From contig DKBG01000208.1 of NCBI GenBank assembly GCA_002451155.1, positions 224 to 8,316 of the forward strand: a stretch of 8,093 nucleotides of DNA, written 5' to 3'. The position numbers and the translations under genes were made by a program. The DNA comes from Ignavibacteria bacterium UBA6906. Its GTDB lineage: Bacteria; Bacteroidota; Ignavibacteria; UBA10030; UBA6906. The notes under the pieces were generated by a model, which ran no database searches, was not told where the DNA came from, and saw nothing but the letters and a program-made list of their open reading frames with translations. Below are positions 1 to 6,464 of the stretch, one piece after another (position 1 is the stretch's first letter; each line of letters starts with the position of its first letter).

Positions 1-821
1 GCGACGTTGCCGCCGCCGATGACCACGGCGGCGATGACATCGAGTTCGGTTCCCATTGCCACTGTCGGATCTCCCACAGTCAGCCGGGAGAACTGAAAGA
101 GCCCGGCAACACCGGCGAAGGCGGCGCTGAGGGAATACACCAGCGTCTTGACGCGTTCGACGGGCACTCCGCAAAGTCGGGCCGTGTTCTCGTTCGAGCC
201 GATTGCGATGATATGCCGTCCGAGCTTTGTATAGCGGAGCAGGCCGGCCACGAGGAGCGCAAGCGCCAGCATGATCCAGACGCCAGAGGGGAAGATCTGC
301 CAGCCCTGACCGGGCGGCAGAGCTGCCAGCAAATCGTTCAGCCAGGTTAACGGGGCATCGATTTTCTGTTCATGGGCAATGCCTTTTGCTACGCCCCGGA
401 GCAGGAGCAACGTGCCGAGGGTGACGATGAAAGGGACGATCCTCAGGCGAGTAATCAGAGTGCCATTGACCAATCCGCAGAGGGCACCCGTGGCAATCCC
501 CGCGAGCAGGGCGATTGCGGGGTCGAGTCCCGCCTGGAGGGTGGCGGCGATGACCACAGTGACAAGGGCGATCATGGACCCCACCGAGAGGTCAATCCCC
601 CCTGAAATGATCACCAGCGTCATGCCGAGGGCGGCGGTCCCGACGATTGCAGTCTGCCGGGCTATCGTCTCGAGGTTGTACAATGTCGAAAAGCTCTCCG
701 GTCCGATGATGGCGAACAGCCCGAACACCGACGCGAGACCGAGCAGGGGGCCGGCGGTATTGAGGAACCGGAAGTGTCTTTTTGGGTTTTGCCGGATGGC
801 GGATGTGTGTTCGGGAGTCAT
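1..821 (-). CDS. RbsC-type sugar ABC transporter permease (CUT2 class), 3' end cut by window edge
   Basis: This is the inner-membrane channel subunit of a ribose/galactose-type (CUT2) ABC importer. The frame opens at ATG 821-819 and runs without a stop for 273 codons to the left edge, so the C-terminus is missing; family members are usually about 310-340 residues. Visible hallmarks are a hydrophobic first helix (about residues 23-40), the family motif GGIDLSVG at residues 74-81, further helices at about 84-120 and 129-145, the cytoplasmic loop around GRHIIAIGSNENTARLCGVP (201-220) that should dock onto the ATPase, and GTELDVIAAVVIGGGNV at 257-273. The start codon overlaps the ATPase stop as ATGA, and an AAGGGA ribosome-binding sequence lies seven bases upstream inside the ATPase gene, so start choice and coupling are well supported. 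The transported sugar cannot be read from this subunit. Confidence 0.95.
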   Translation of the reverse strand, partial: MTPEHTSAIRQNPKRHFRFLNTAGPLLGLASVFGLFAIIGPESFSTLYNLETIARQTAIVGTAALGMTLVIISGGIDLSVGSMIALVTVVIAATLQAGLDPAIALLAGIATGALCGLVNGTLITRLRIVPFIVTLGTLLLLRGVAKGIAHEQKIDAPLTWLNDLLAALPPGQGWQIFPSGVWIMLALALLVAGLLRYTKLGRHIIAIGSNENTARLCGVPVERVKTLVYSLSAAFAGVAGLFQFSRLTVGDPTVAMGTELDVIAAVVIGGGNV

Positions 822-2356
822 GCTACGGTCCCTTGTCCGAATGCCTCCATCATTAACGATTGAGCGGTCCAGTCCCCGGTAGGCCGTGCCTCTCCAAGTC
901 TTCCCCTGCTCATGACGGCGATTCTGTCGCAGACGCCAATGAGCTCCGGGAGATAGCTGGAGACGAGAAGAATCCCTTTAGCCGGTCTCTCCCCGGCCGG
1001 GCCGACGGTAGCAAGTCGGTCCAGGAGTTCGTAGATCTGAGACTTGCTGGCCACGTCGATCCCACGAGTGGGCTCATCGAGCAGGAGGACGTCTACATCT
1101 TCGTGGAGGAGTCGGGCCAGCGCAACCTTTTGCTGGTTGCCGCCCGATAGGAAGATCACTCGCTGGTCAGGACCTGTGGACCGGATTCCAAGCTGTTGAA
1201 TCAGCGCTGCTGCTTTGCCGCGGTGGGATGCCGGAGAATAAAGCCCGAGCGCCGTCACGTCCTTCCGCAGGTTCATGAGAATATTTTCCGTGATGGTCAA
1301 CGAAACGGCCAGGCCTTCGTAACCCCGATCTTCGCTCAGGTACCCGGCTCCCTGCCGCCATCGCTCGGCCGGTGATGAAGGTCCGGAATAGGCCCCGATC
1401 CTGACTGTGCCTCCTGAGACGGGGGCCAGGCCGAAGACCGATCGGAGCAATTCCGTTCGCCCTGCTCCGACAAGTCCGGCAATTCCCAGGATCTCGCCCC
1501 GATGGAGCGTGAGGGTGACCTCCGTTGGTTTCAGGGGGGCGGAGAAGTTCCTGAGCTCCAGTAGGGGTTCGGCTGGAGTCCGCTTCGAGCGGGGATAGAG
1601 CTGGTCGACCTTCCGTCCGATCATCAGTCTCACCAGATCGTCGATTGTTGCATCGCCGATCAGGCCGCTGCCCACCGTCTGGCCGTCCCGCAACACAGTG
1701 TAGGTGTCGGCGATGTCCGTCACCTCTTCAAGAAAATGTGAAATATAGATGATGGCGTGACCCTGCTCGCGCAGCCGGCGGAGCAGAGAAAACAACCTAT
1801 CGATGTCCTGCCGTGTCAGAGAACTGGTCGGTTCATCGAGGATCAGGACACGACAACCAATTGCCACCGCGCGTGCAATCTCCACGACCTGTTGCTCCGC
1901 GATGGAGAGAGTGCCGACCCCCTTTCCGGGGGGAATACTCCCGTGTCCGAGCAGCGTCAGCGCTTCAGTGGTGCGGCTGCACGCCACTTTTCTCTGCACG
2001 ATTCCGCATCGGACCGGCTCCATCCCCAGCATGACATTTTCCTCGACTGTCAGATGGGGGGCCAGAGAAAGTTCCTGATAGATCATCGCAATGCCCTCAC
2101 GCCTGGCCTGAAGGGCGTTCCTCGGGCGAAAGGGGGATTGATCGAGCCAGACAGCACCTTCGTCCGGCTGTATTGCGCCGGAGAGCACCTTCATCAGTGT
2201 GCTCTTGCCCGCTCCATTTTCCCCGACGAGGGCGTGAATTTCCCCGCCCCGGACGGCAAGGTCAACATCGCTCAATGCGACGGTTGCACCGAAGGTTTTG
2301 CGGATGCCCCGCATTACCAGCCGGGGCGGGGTATCCTGTCTTACTCCGTGAGCCAT
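818..2356 (-). CDS. RbsA/MglA-type sugar ABC transporter ATP-binding protein, two fused nucleotide-binding domains
   Basis: This 512-residue protein hydrolyses ATP to drive the adjacent CUT2 sugar importer from the cytoplasmic face. Domain 1 has Walker A GENGAGKST (45-53), Q-loop Gln94, signature LSIAEQQ (150-156), Walker B RVLILDEP (169-176, Glu175) and switch His207. Domain 2 has a degenerate Walker A GLVGAGRTE (294-302), signature LSGGNQQK (403-410), Walker B DVLLLDEPT (422-430) and VSS (465-467) where the switch histidine should be. This asymmetry, one canonical and one degenerate domain, is normal for the RbsA/MglA/XylG family, as is the length near 500. The first 15 bases overlap the end of the upstream binding-protein gene (16-bp overlap including both ends), and the stop overlaps the permease start. 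A weaker alternative start is Met15; I prefer the first ATG because only a weak GGA-type ribosome site is seen at either and the overlap fits coupling. Confidence 0.96.
   Translation of the reverse strand: MAHGVRQDTPPRLVMRGIRKTFGATVALSDVDLAVRGGEIHALVGENGAGKSTLMKVLSGAIQPDEGAVWLDQSPFRPRNALQARREGIAMIYQELSLAPHLTVEENVMLGMEPVRCGIVQRKVACSRTTEALTLLGHGSIPPGKGVGTLSIAEQQVVEIARAVAIGCRVLILDEPTSSLTRQDIDRLFSLLRRLREQGHAIIYISHFLEEVTDIADTYTVLRDGQTVGSGLIGDATIDDLVRLMIGRKVDQLYPRSKRTPAEPLLELRNFSAPLKPTEVTLTLHRGEILGIAGLVGAGRTELLRSVFGLAPVSGGTVRIGAYSGPSSPAERWRQGAGYLSEDRGYEGLAVSLTITENILMNLRKDVTALGLYSPASHRGKAAALIQQLGIRSTGPDQRVIFLSGGNQQKVALARLLHEDVDVLLLDEPTRGIDVASKSQIYELLDRLATVGPAGERPAKGILLVSSYLPELIGVCDRIAVMSRGRLGEARPTGDWTAQSLMMEAFGQGTVA
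829..834 (-). promoter_or_regulatory. Ribosome-binding site of the permease gene
   Basis: The minus strand reads AAGGGA here, followed by seven bases and the permease ATG. It lies within the last codons of the ATPase gene and supports the ATGA overlap start rather than an internal one. Confidence 0.6.
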
Positions 2357-3336
2357 TGTGCCAGGTCCGGTTGGAGAAGCGCTACGATGTCCGGGTCAGT
2401 CATGTTGTCCGGCGTTGCGACAGTGACGCCAGTATCAATCCGTTTCGGCACTTCCTTGCCGTTGAGGTGTGACACCATCACCTTCACACCGTCGTACCCC
2501 ATAGCGAACGGGTTCTGAAGGACCAGCCCCTGCAGTTCTCCCCTCTGTAGCGCTTCGACAAGCCTTGGTGAGCTGTCAAATCCCACGAATCGAACCTTCC
2601 CTGCCGCACCAGTTCCCTGAAGCGCCCGAAGCATGCCAAAGGTTGTCGACTCATTCGGCGTAAAAATTCCGTCAATGGTAAGGGATCCGTCCGTACCCTT
2701 CAACGGTCCAAGGAGATTCTCGCTCGCTCGGTATGCCGTCTCCACCGTGGCGCCACCATACTGATTTGAGCTCACAACGACGATTCCCTTGAACGTCGCG
2801 ATTTCATCAAGAAATCCCTGCTCGCGGGCGGTTGAGCTCGCCGCTCCTTCGTGACAGCGAAGCATGATGACCCGCCCCTTCCCATCCAGAATCTCCGCCA
2901 GCCGCCGCGCACCCAGCCGACCTCCGAGGTAATTGTCCGTGGCTGCAAAGCATATATATGAGTCGCTTCTCAAGTCGGAATCGATGATGACGACCGGAAT
3001 TCCTGAGCGCACGGCGTTCTCGACCGGGGCACGAAGTGCCAGGTCGTCCAGGGGGGCCAGAATGATGCCAGAGACCCTCCGGCTGATGAAGTCCTCCACC
3101 ACTGAAATCTGTGCGTCCCGGTCATCCTCTTTGAGCGGACCTTTCCAGATTACCTCGACGCCCAGCTCCTGCGATGCCTTGGCCGCGCCGGCGTGTATGG
3201 ATTTCCAGAATTCGTGCGTGGTCCCTTTGGGGATGACTGCAATCGTGATTCGCTTGTTCTGCTCTGAACTGTTCTCCCGTGTGCAGCCGGCCAGCGCAGC
3301 ACAGCACGCGATCAACACCAGAAGTGAAGTTTTCAT
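2341..3336 (-). CDS. RbsB-like sugar-binding lipoprotein of the ABC importer (copy 1, transporter-proximal)
   Basis: This 331-residue type I periplasmic binding protein should capture a sugar outside the inner membrane and deliver it to the importer encoded just downstream. The N-terminus is a lipoprotein signal with lipobox LAGC (15-18), so mature Cys18 would be lipidated. Positions matching ligand contacts of ribose-binding proteins are present: Phe43-Trp44, Asp119/Asp121 in IDSD, Arg171, Asn228 in TPNES, Asp254 in GFDSSP and Gln274 in LQNPF. The conserved start of the mature fold is IAVIPKGTTHEFW (32-44). It lies 18 bp after the stop of a paralogue that is about 68 percent identical by my hand count (roughly 205 of 302 aligned positions), and overlaps the ATPase start by 16 bp. 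The ribosome site is weak (GGA about seven bases before ATG). A monosaccharide or small saccharide ligand is inferred; its identity is unknown. Confidence 0.93.
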   Translation of the reverse strand: MKTSLLVLIACCAALAGCTRENSSEQNKRITIAVIPKGTTHEFWKSIHAGAAKASQELGVEVIWKGPLKEDDRDAQISVVEDFISRRVSGIILAPLDDLALRAPVENAVRSGIPVVIIDSDLRSDSYICFAATDNYLGGRLGARRLAEILDGKGRVIMLRCHEGAASSTAREQGFLDEIATFKGIVVVSSNQYGGATVETAYRASENLLGPLKGTDGSLTIDGIFTPNESTTFGMLRALQGTGAAGKVRFVGFDSSPRLVEALQRGELQGLVLQNPFAMGYDGVKVMVSHLNGKEVPKRIDTGVTVATPDNMTDPDIVALLQPDLAQWLTE

Positions 3337-3354
3337 GTGAGTCCGATGATAAGG

Positions 3355-4353
3355 TTACTGGAGCCACCGTGAGAGGTCGGGCTGCAAGAGGATCCGTACC
3401 TCCGGATCATTCATGTTTTCCCGGGTGACAAGCGTAACCCCCGTGTCAACCCGCCGCTCTACCATCGCTCCGGTGAGGGCCGCTGCGAGCGTTTTCACGC
3501 CAAGATACCCCATGTTGAACGGATTCTGCAGAACCAGTCCGTTGATTTCTCCCTTTTCGAGCGCCTCCACCAGTTTTGGGGAGCTATCGAACCCGAGAAA
3601 AAGGACAGACCCGGCTATCCCCCCATCCTGGAGGGCACGCAGCATCCCGAACGTGGTCGATTCGTTTGGTGTGAAGATCCCTTGAACCGAGAGCGTCCTG
3701 TTTTCCCCCTTCAGGGGTGCCAGGAGATTCTCACTGGCCCTGTATGCAGATTCGGTCGTTGCGCCACCGTACAGGCCCGAGCTGACTACCTCGATGCCCG
3801 GTGCGCCGGCGAGAGCATCCAGAAATCCCTGCTCCCGTTTCATCGTGCTCGCGGATCCTTCCTGATACCGGAGCATGATGACCCTTCCTTTGCCTCTGAG
3901 CACCTCGATCATCCGCTCCCCGGCAATTTTCCCGCCACGGTAATTATCGGTCGCTATGAAACTGACATAGGCGTCCCCCTGGAGATCAGAATCAATGATC
4001 ACGACAGGGATCCCCGCCGCCATTGCGCTCGATACCGGTGCCCGCAATGCGGCGTCGTCGAGTGGTGCGAGAACAATGCCTGAGACCTTCCTGCTCACGA
4101 AATCTTCGACTACCGAGATCTGCGCTTCCCGGTCGTCTTCCTTCATCGGGCCCTTCCAGATAATGTCTACATTGACTTCCTTGGCTGCTTTCAGGGCTCC
4201 CGCATGAATTGACTTCCAGAACTCATGCGTCGTTCCTTTTGGGATGACTGCGATTGCCGGCTTTGACCTGTTCGCCTCTTCATCGCGCCGCGTACACGAA
4301 GAGTTGAGGAGTCCGACCGCAAGAATCAGAATGAATCCGCTGAAGAATCTCAT
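3355..4353 (-). CDS. RbsB-like sugar-binding lipoprotein (copy 2, first gene of the transporter cluster)
   Basis: This 332-residue paralogue of the next gene is also a type I periplasmic sugar-binding protein. I start it at ATG 4353-4351 because this gives a clean signal peptide (MRFFSGFILILAVGLLNSSC) and has AGGGTGG at a good distance; the frame stays open to an ATG at 4560, but that 69-residue extension is Arg/Gly/Pro/Ser-rich and buries the signal. Cys20 is the likely lipidation site, though Asn at -3 makes the lipobox atypical compared with LAGC in copy 1. The pocket positions are kept with a constant offset of two: Phe45-Trp46, Asp121/Asp123, Arg173, Asn230, Asp256 and Gln276. Differences from copy 1 are spread over surface positions and the stretch after IMLR (160-163). 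It is separated from the upstream membrane-protein gene by 231 bp and from copy 1 by 18 bp, so it probably leads the transporter transcript or a sub-transcript. Confidence 0.92.
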   Translation of the reverse strand: MRFFSGFILILAVGLLNSSCTRRDEEANRSKPAIAVIPKGTTHEFWKSIHAGALKAAKEVNVDIIWKGPMKEDDREAQISVVEDFVSRKVSGIVLAPLDDAALRAPVSSAMAAGIPVVIIDSDLQGDAYVSFIATDNYRGGKIAGERMIEVLRGKGRVIMLRYQEGSASTMKREQGFLDALAGAPGIEVVSSGLYGGATTESAYRASENLLAPLKGENRTLSVQGIFTPNESTTFGMLRALQDGGIAGSVLFLGFDSSPKLVEALEKGEINGLVLQNPFNMGYLGVKTLAAALTGAMVERRVDTGVTLVTRENMNDPEVRILLQPDLSRWLQ

Positions 4354-4356
4354 GAG

Positions 4357-4363
4357 CCACCCT
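4357..4363 (-). promoter_or_regulatory. Ribosome-binding site deciding the start of binding-protein copy 2
   Basis: The minus strand reads AGGGTGG, with six bases between the AGGG core and the ATG at 4353. It is the main argument, with the signal peptide directly after it, for starting the gene here rather than at in-frame codons up to 207 bases further upstream. Confidence 0.6.
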
Positions 4364-4508
4364 GTGTGCAGAGTATGAGAACCAGATACGGTGGGAGTTG
4401 CCCCGATCCATCCACCGGTACCACCGCCGTCAACTCGCTCCCTGTTCGAATCTGCCGGCGCACAACCCGGGGATCGTCCGGAATTTCTCCTGCTGACCTC
4501 CCGGCTGA

Positions 4509-4560
4509 ATGCGGGGACCCGCGCAGTCATTGCCCGGGGGCCCGGTGAACTGCCCCGCAT
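4509..4560 (-). repeat. Nested GC-rich inverted repeats, possible terminator or attenuator
   Basis: A perfect 8-bp inverted repeat, ATGCGGGG at 4509-4516 and CCCCGCAT at 4553-4560, encloses a second one, CCGGG (4534-4538) with CCCGG (4541-4545). The left arm can instead fold locally as GCGGG (4511-4515) with CCCGC (4518-4522), so the pairings are mutually exclusive. It begins 25 bases after the stop of the membrane-protein gene. No T-run follows on the minus strand, so a classic intrinsic terminator is not supported; a Rho-linked stop, RNA-stabilising hairpin or attenuator are alternatives. GC-rich DNA produces some such repeats by chance. Confidence 0.4.
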
Positions 4561-4584
4561 CCTCCGCGTGATTCCCGGTTCGCG

Positions 4585-5055
4585 TCAACTTCCAAGAAGA
4601 AATGATACGACACTGGCAACGTAGCTGATCAGTCCGATCACAAGAAGGGTCAGCTCCCAGAAGTAATAGCGAGTTTTCTGATTCCGGTATCGGATGATCC
4701 GTTCCAGCGTTCTTCGGGCGTCATCGCTCATCAACTGACTGATCCAGCGTATTCGCAGTCCGCCCAGAAGCAGCAGTGCAATGGCGGCGAGGACGAAGAG
4801 AATCCCGACCGCCATTGATAGCCTCGCAAACATGCCGGTTTCTGCAATTTTTGGGCCGGAGAACCCGGTAATCGTCAGGGCGAGCGTGGATAGGGTGAGG
4901 AGAAGCTGCGAGCGAGTCTGGATGACATCGAATTGGTGCCGGAGGAATTCGATGCATCGGTCAAGACCGCCGGGCCCCCCGTACAAGCTCAGGAGATGGT
5001 CCGCTTCCCTGTCCGGGGCGAGCATCTGTTTGTTCACGTCCCTTGCAGTCATCAC
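4585..5055 (-). CDS. Small membrane protein of unknown function, three predicted helices
   Basis: I do not recognise this 156-residue protein with confidence. It begins with a polar, charged stretch (1-48) and then has hydrophobic segments at about 51-66 (within RSQLLLTLSTLALTITGFSG), 78-100 and 133-155, with a basic, probably cytoplasmic loop between the last two (101-132, including RIRW and RYRNQKTRYY). There is no signal peptide or catalytic motif. Layout and length recall small membrane proteins of the PycTM/SLATT kind found in nucleotide-signalling defence systems, but no cyclase or defence partner is present and I would not transfer that function. The start is GTG 5055-5053, overlapping the GH47 stop as GTGA, with ATG 5052-5050 immediately after as an equally good start overlapping by one base. 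Either way it is probably translated by coupling to the hydrolase. It may be a membrane accessory of the glycan locus, but that is only context. Confidence 0.82.
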   Translation of the reverse strand: MMTARDVNKQMLAPDREADHLLSLYGGPGGLDRCIEFLRHQFDVIQTRSQLLLTLSTLALTITGFSGPKIAETGMFARLSMAVGILFVLAAIALLLLGGLRIRWISQLMSDDARRTLERIIRYRNQKTRYYFWELTLLVIGLISYVASVVSFLLGS

Positions 5056-6404
5056 CAGGTTCGCCGGATCGGATGCGCCTCTGTGTTGAAAATCGTCGTG
5101 AAGAAATCGATAGGATCCTCGGGCGTGAAAAGCAGGTAGAGGTATTTCAGAGTCTCCGCGAGGAAATAGCTCTCCATCCGATCAGATTTCTCTTTCGTCA
5201 ACACGCTCTTCAATTCTGCGTATCCCGCGTCGGTCCGGCAATACGTTTTCAGGCTGTCAAAAAAAACCTTCCCCATCCGGAGGTACTTCTCGTCCCGTGT
5301 GATCTTGAACAGGTAATAAGCAGACTCAATGATCTCCGGGTTGAGGAAGAACCTGGGGGAAGCGGCTTCCATCTTCGCGTAGTCAAAGGTCTCAGGTTCA
5401 ATGCCGTGTCGGGTCCACATTTTCAGGCAGGATTCCTGGAGTGCACGCGCACGCGGTATATCGCCGCTCAAGGCGAGGACGGCGGGAAAGTACGCGTCGA
5501 GGGCCCCGAAAATCCTCTTTGTCCTTTTCCCGGTATTCATGTCCGCATGCCCGTACCAGATGCCTGTCTCGGTCGTATCAAGAACATAGGTGTCGAGGGC
5601 CTGCCAGTGCGTACGCCACATGATTTTGCAGTCGGTGTCGTCGAACAATATCGCGCATTTCACCAGGTACTCGTAATATGAATCTATGCATGCACTCACA
5701 TGACTGTCGGTATCGAGCCATTCGCCGGTCTCACAATCGAACCAGGTTCCGACCAGCCCTATGGGCGACCGGCGTTCATAAACCTGAAGGAGGACGTTCT
5801 TGGCCGTGTTGTAGTACTTCGGATTCCCGGTCAGCATGCTCAGCGTTCCAAACTCCACGAGGAGTGTGCCCACTTCCCCCGGGTTGGTCTTGGTGCCCCT
5901 GACCTGACCGGTCTTCAGATTGACATCCACGTAGGGAAGGCCGGTTGGCGACAGAAACACGGGCAACAAGCGGTCTCCGAGATCCGTTGCGAGATCCAGG
6001 AACCTCTGCTCCGACGTCAACTGATATGCTGAGAGAAGACCGCCGAGCGCCCGGATCGTGATCTCAAAGTTCTTGACATAGATGTCATGGTCGAAGGAGA
6101 GATTCTTCAGGAGGAATGCCTTCGTCGTATCGGCTTCCTTGGTCAACCCCATGAGGATCATCGTGTCGAATGCGTCCAGTGGCGTGAGGTAGAGAGGGAC
6201 GGCGTACCAGTCGTAATAAGACTTACTCAGCGGCTTGAGGCCGTCGTGCCCCCACGCGTATTTCTTGTATGCGTTCCAGCTGTGCATGAACTCAGCTTTC
6301 ACCTCTGCTGCGAGCGCAGCCCGGTCGATCGGTCCCTCAGTCTGTGCTGAGAGCTGGGTGGGGAGCAGGGAGATGCAGAGGAGTACCGGGAGAGCACATT
6401 TCAT
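5052..6404 (-). CDS. Secreted glycoside hydrolase family 47 enzyme (class I alpha-1,2-mannosidase-like)
   Basis: The family hydrolyses terminal alpha-1,2-linked mannose with inversion, using calcium. This 450-residue protein has a Sec signal peptide, probable cleavage after LSA (18-20), so it acts in the periplasm or outside the cell. GH47 landmarks run in order: HSWNAYKKYAWGHDGLKPLS (41-60), PLDAFDTMILMGL (75-87), FEITIRALGGLLSAY (113-127), DSYYEYLVK (241-249), SGDIPRARAL (313-322), NPEIIESAYYLFK (355-367), DRMESYFLAETLKYLYLLF (408-426) and FNTEAHP (439-445). By homology with human ER mannosidase I, Glu114, Asp241 and Glu360 would be the catalytic acids, and Thr441 the calcium ligand. The length fits a lone catalytic domain, so the gene looks intact and active. 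AAAGGAAA lies seven bases upstream of the ATG. The CBM9-like gene is 60 bp upstream, and the stop overlaps the next gene. Family assignment is firm; the exact linkage cleaved is inferred. Confidence 0.95.
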   Translation of the reverse strand: MKCALPVLLCISLLPTQLSAQTEGPIDRAALAAEVKAEFMHSWNAYKKYAWGHDGLKPLSKSYYDWYAVPLYLTPLDAFDTMILMGLTKEADTTKAFLLKNLSFDHDIYVKNFEITIRALGGLLSAYQLTSEQRFLDLATDLGDRLLPVFLSPTGLPYVDVNLKTGQVRGTKTNPGEVGTLLVEFGTLSMLTGNPKYYNTAKNVLLQVYERRSPIGLVGTWFDCETGEWLDTDSHVSACIDSYYEYLVKCAILFDDTDCKIMWRTHWQALDTYVLDTTETGIWYGHADMNTGKRTKRIFGALDAYFPAVLALSGDIPRARALQESCLKMWTRHGIEPETFDYAKMEAASPRFFLNPEIIESAYYLFKITRDEKYLRMGKVFFDSLKTYCRTDAGYAELKSVLTKEKSDRMESYFLAETLKYLYLLFTPEDPIDFFTTIFNTEAHPIRRTW

Positions 6405-6409
6405 TGGTG

Positions 6410-6417
6410 TTTCCTTT
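6410..6417 (-). promoter_or_regulatory. Ribosome-binding site of the GH47 gene
   Basis: The minus strand reads AAAGGAAA, with the AGGA core seven bases before the ATG at 6404. It is among the best ribosome sites in the window and fixes the start in front of the signal peptide. Confidence 0.65.
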
Positions 6418-6432
6418 AGTCAGGTTTCACTT

Positions 6433-6455
6433 TCTCAATAAAGGGAAAATTGAGA
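6433..6455 (-). repeat. Short inverted repeat between the CBM9-like gene and GH47
   Basis: TCTCAAT (6433-6439) and ATTGAGA (6449-6455) are perfect complements around a nine-base loop, in the 60-bp gap after the stop of the upstream gene. The stem is AT-rich and no T-run follows it on the minus strand, so it is a weak terminator candidate; an operator-like dyad or chance are equally possible. Confidence 0.3.
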
Positions 6456-6464
6456 CATGATGCA

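Larger units (their letters stand above)
4354..4584. other. 231-bp intergenic gap between the membrane-protein gene and the binding-protein genes
   Basis: No gene is convincing here on either strand; open frames across it give Arg/Pro/Ser-rich peptides with no recognisable motif. The half nearer the membrane-protein gene holds nested GC-rich inverted repeats. Closer to the binding-protein start, the minus strand has TTGACG at 4433-4428, resembling a -35 box, directly followed by a 6-bp direct repeat CGGTGG-TAC-CGGTGG (4426-4412). No good -10 partner is seen at 16-18 bases, so a promoter is possible but not shown. Confidence 0.5.

Noticed and set aside
372..882. Two overlapping plus-strand open frames of 77 and 167 codons
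   Set aside because: They lie antisense to the permease and ATPase genes, whose minus-strand products are clearly conserved.
818..2356. Degenerate Walker A and missing switch histidine in the second ATPase domain as signs of decay
   Set aside because: This asymmetry is the normal state in RbsA/MglA-family double ATPases, and the signature and Walker B motifs of that domain are intact.
1757..2518. A 253-codon open frame on the plus strand
   Set aside because: It runs antisense across the ATPase and the end of binding-protein copy 1, both of which have full family motifs; the translated plus-strand peptide shows no domain.
4354..4560. A 69-residue N-terminal extension of binding-protein copy 2
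   Set aside because: The extension is Arg/Gly/Pro/Ser-rich, would place the signal peptide internally, and a good ribosome site lies just before the inner ATG at 4353.
4585..5055. Calling the small membrane protein a Pycsar or SLATT-type defence effector
   Set aside because: Only the size and helix layout are similar; no cyclase, sensor or other defence gene is in the window, and the coupling is to a glycosidase.
5043..5681. A 212-codon open frame on the plus strand
   Set aside because: It is antisense to the GH47 gene, whose minus-strand translation carries the complete set of family motifs, and its peptide is unlike any protein I know.
6433..6455. Intrinsic terminator after the CBM9-like gene
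   Set aside because: The stem is only seven AT-rich pairs and is not followed by a T-run on the transcribed strand, so I list it only as a short inverted repeat.
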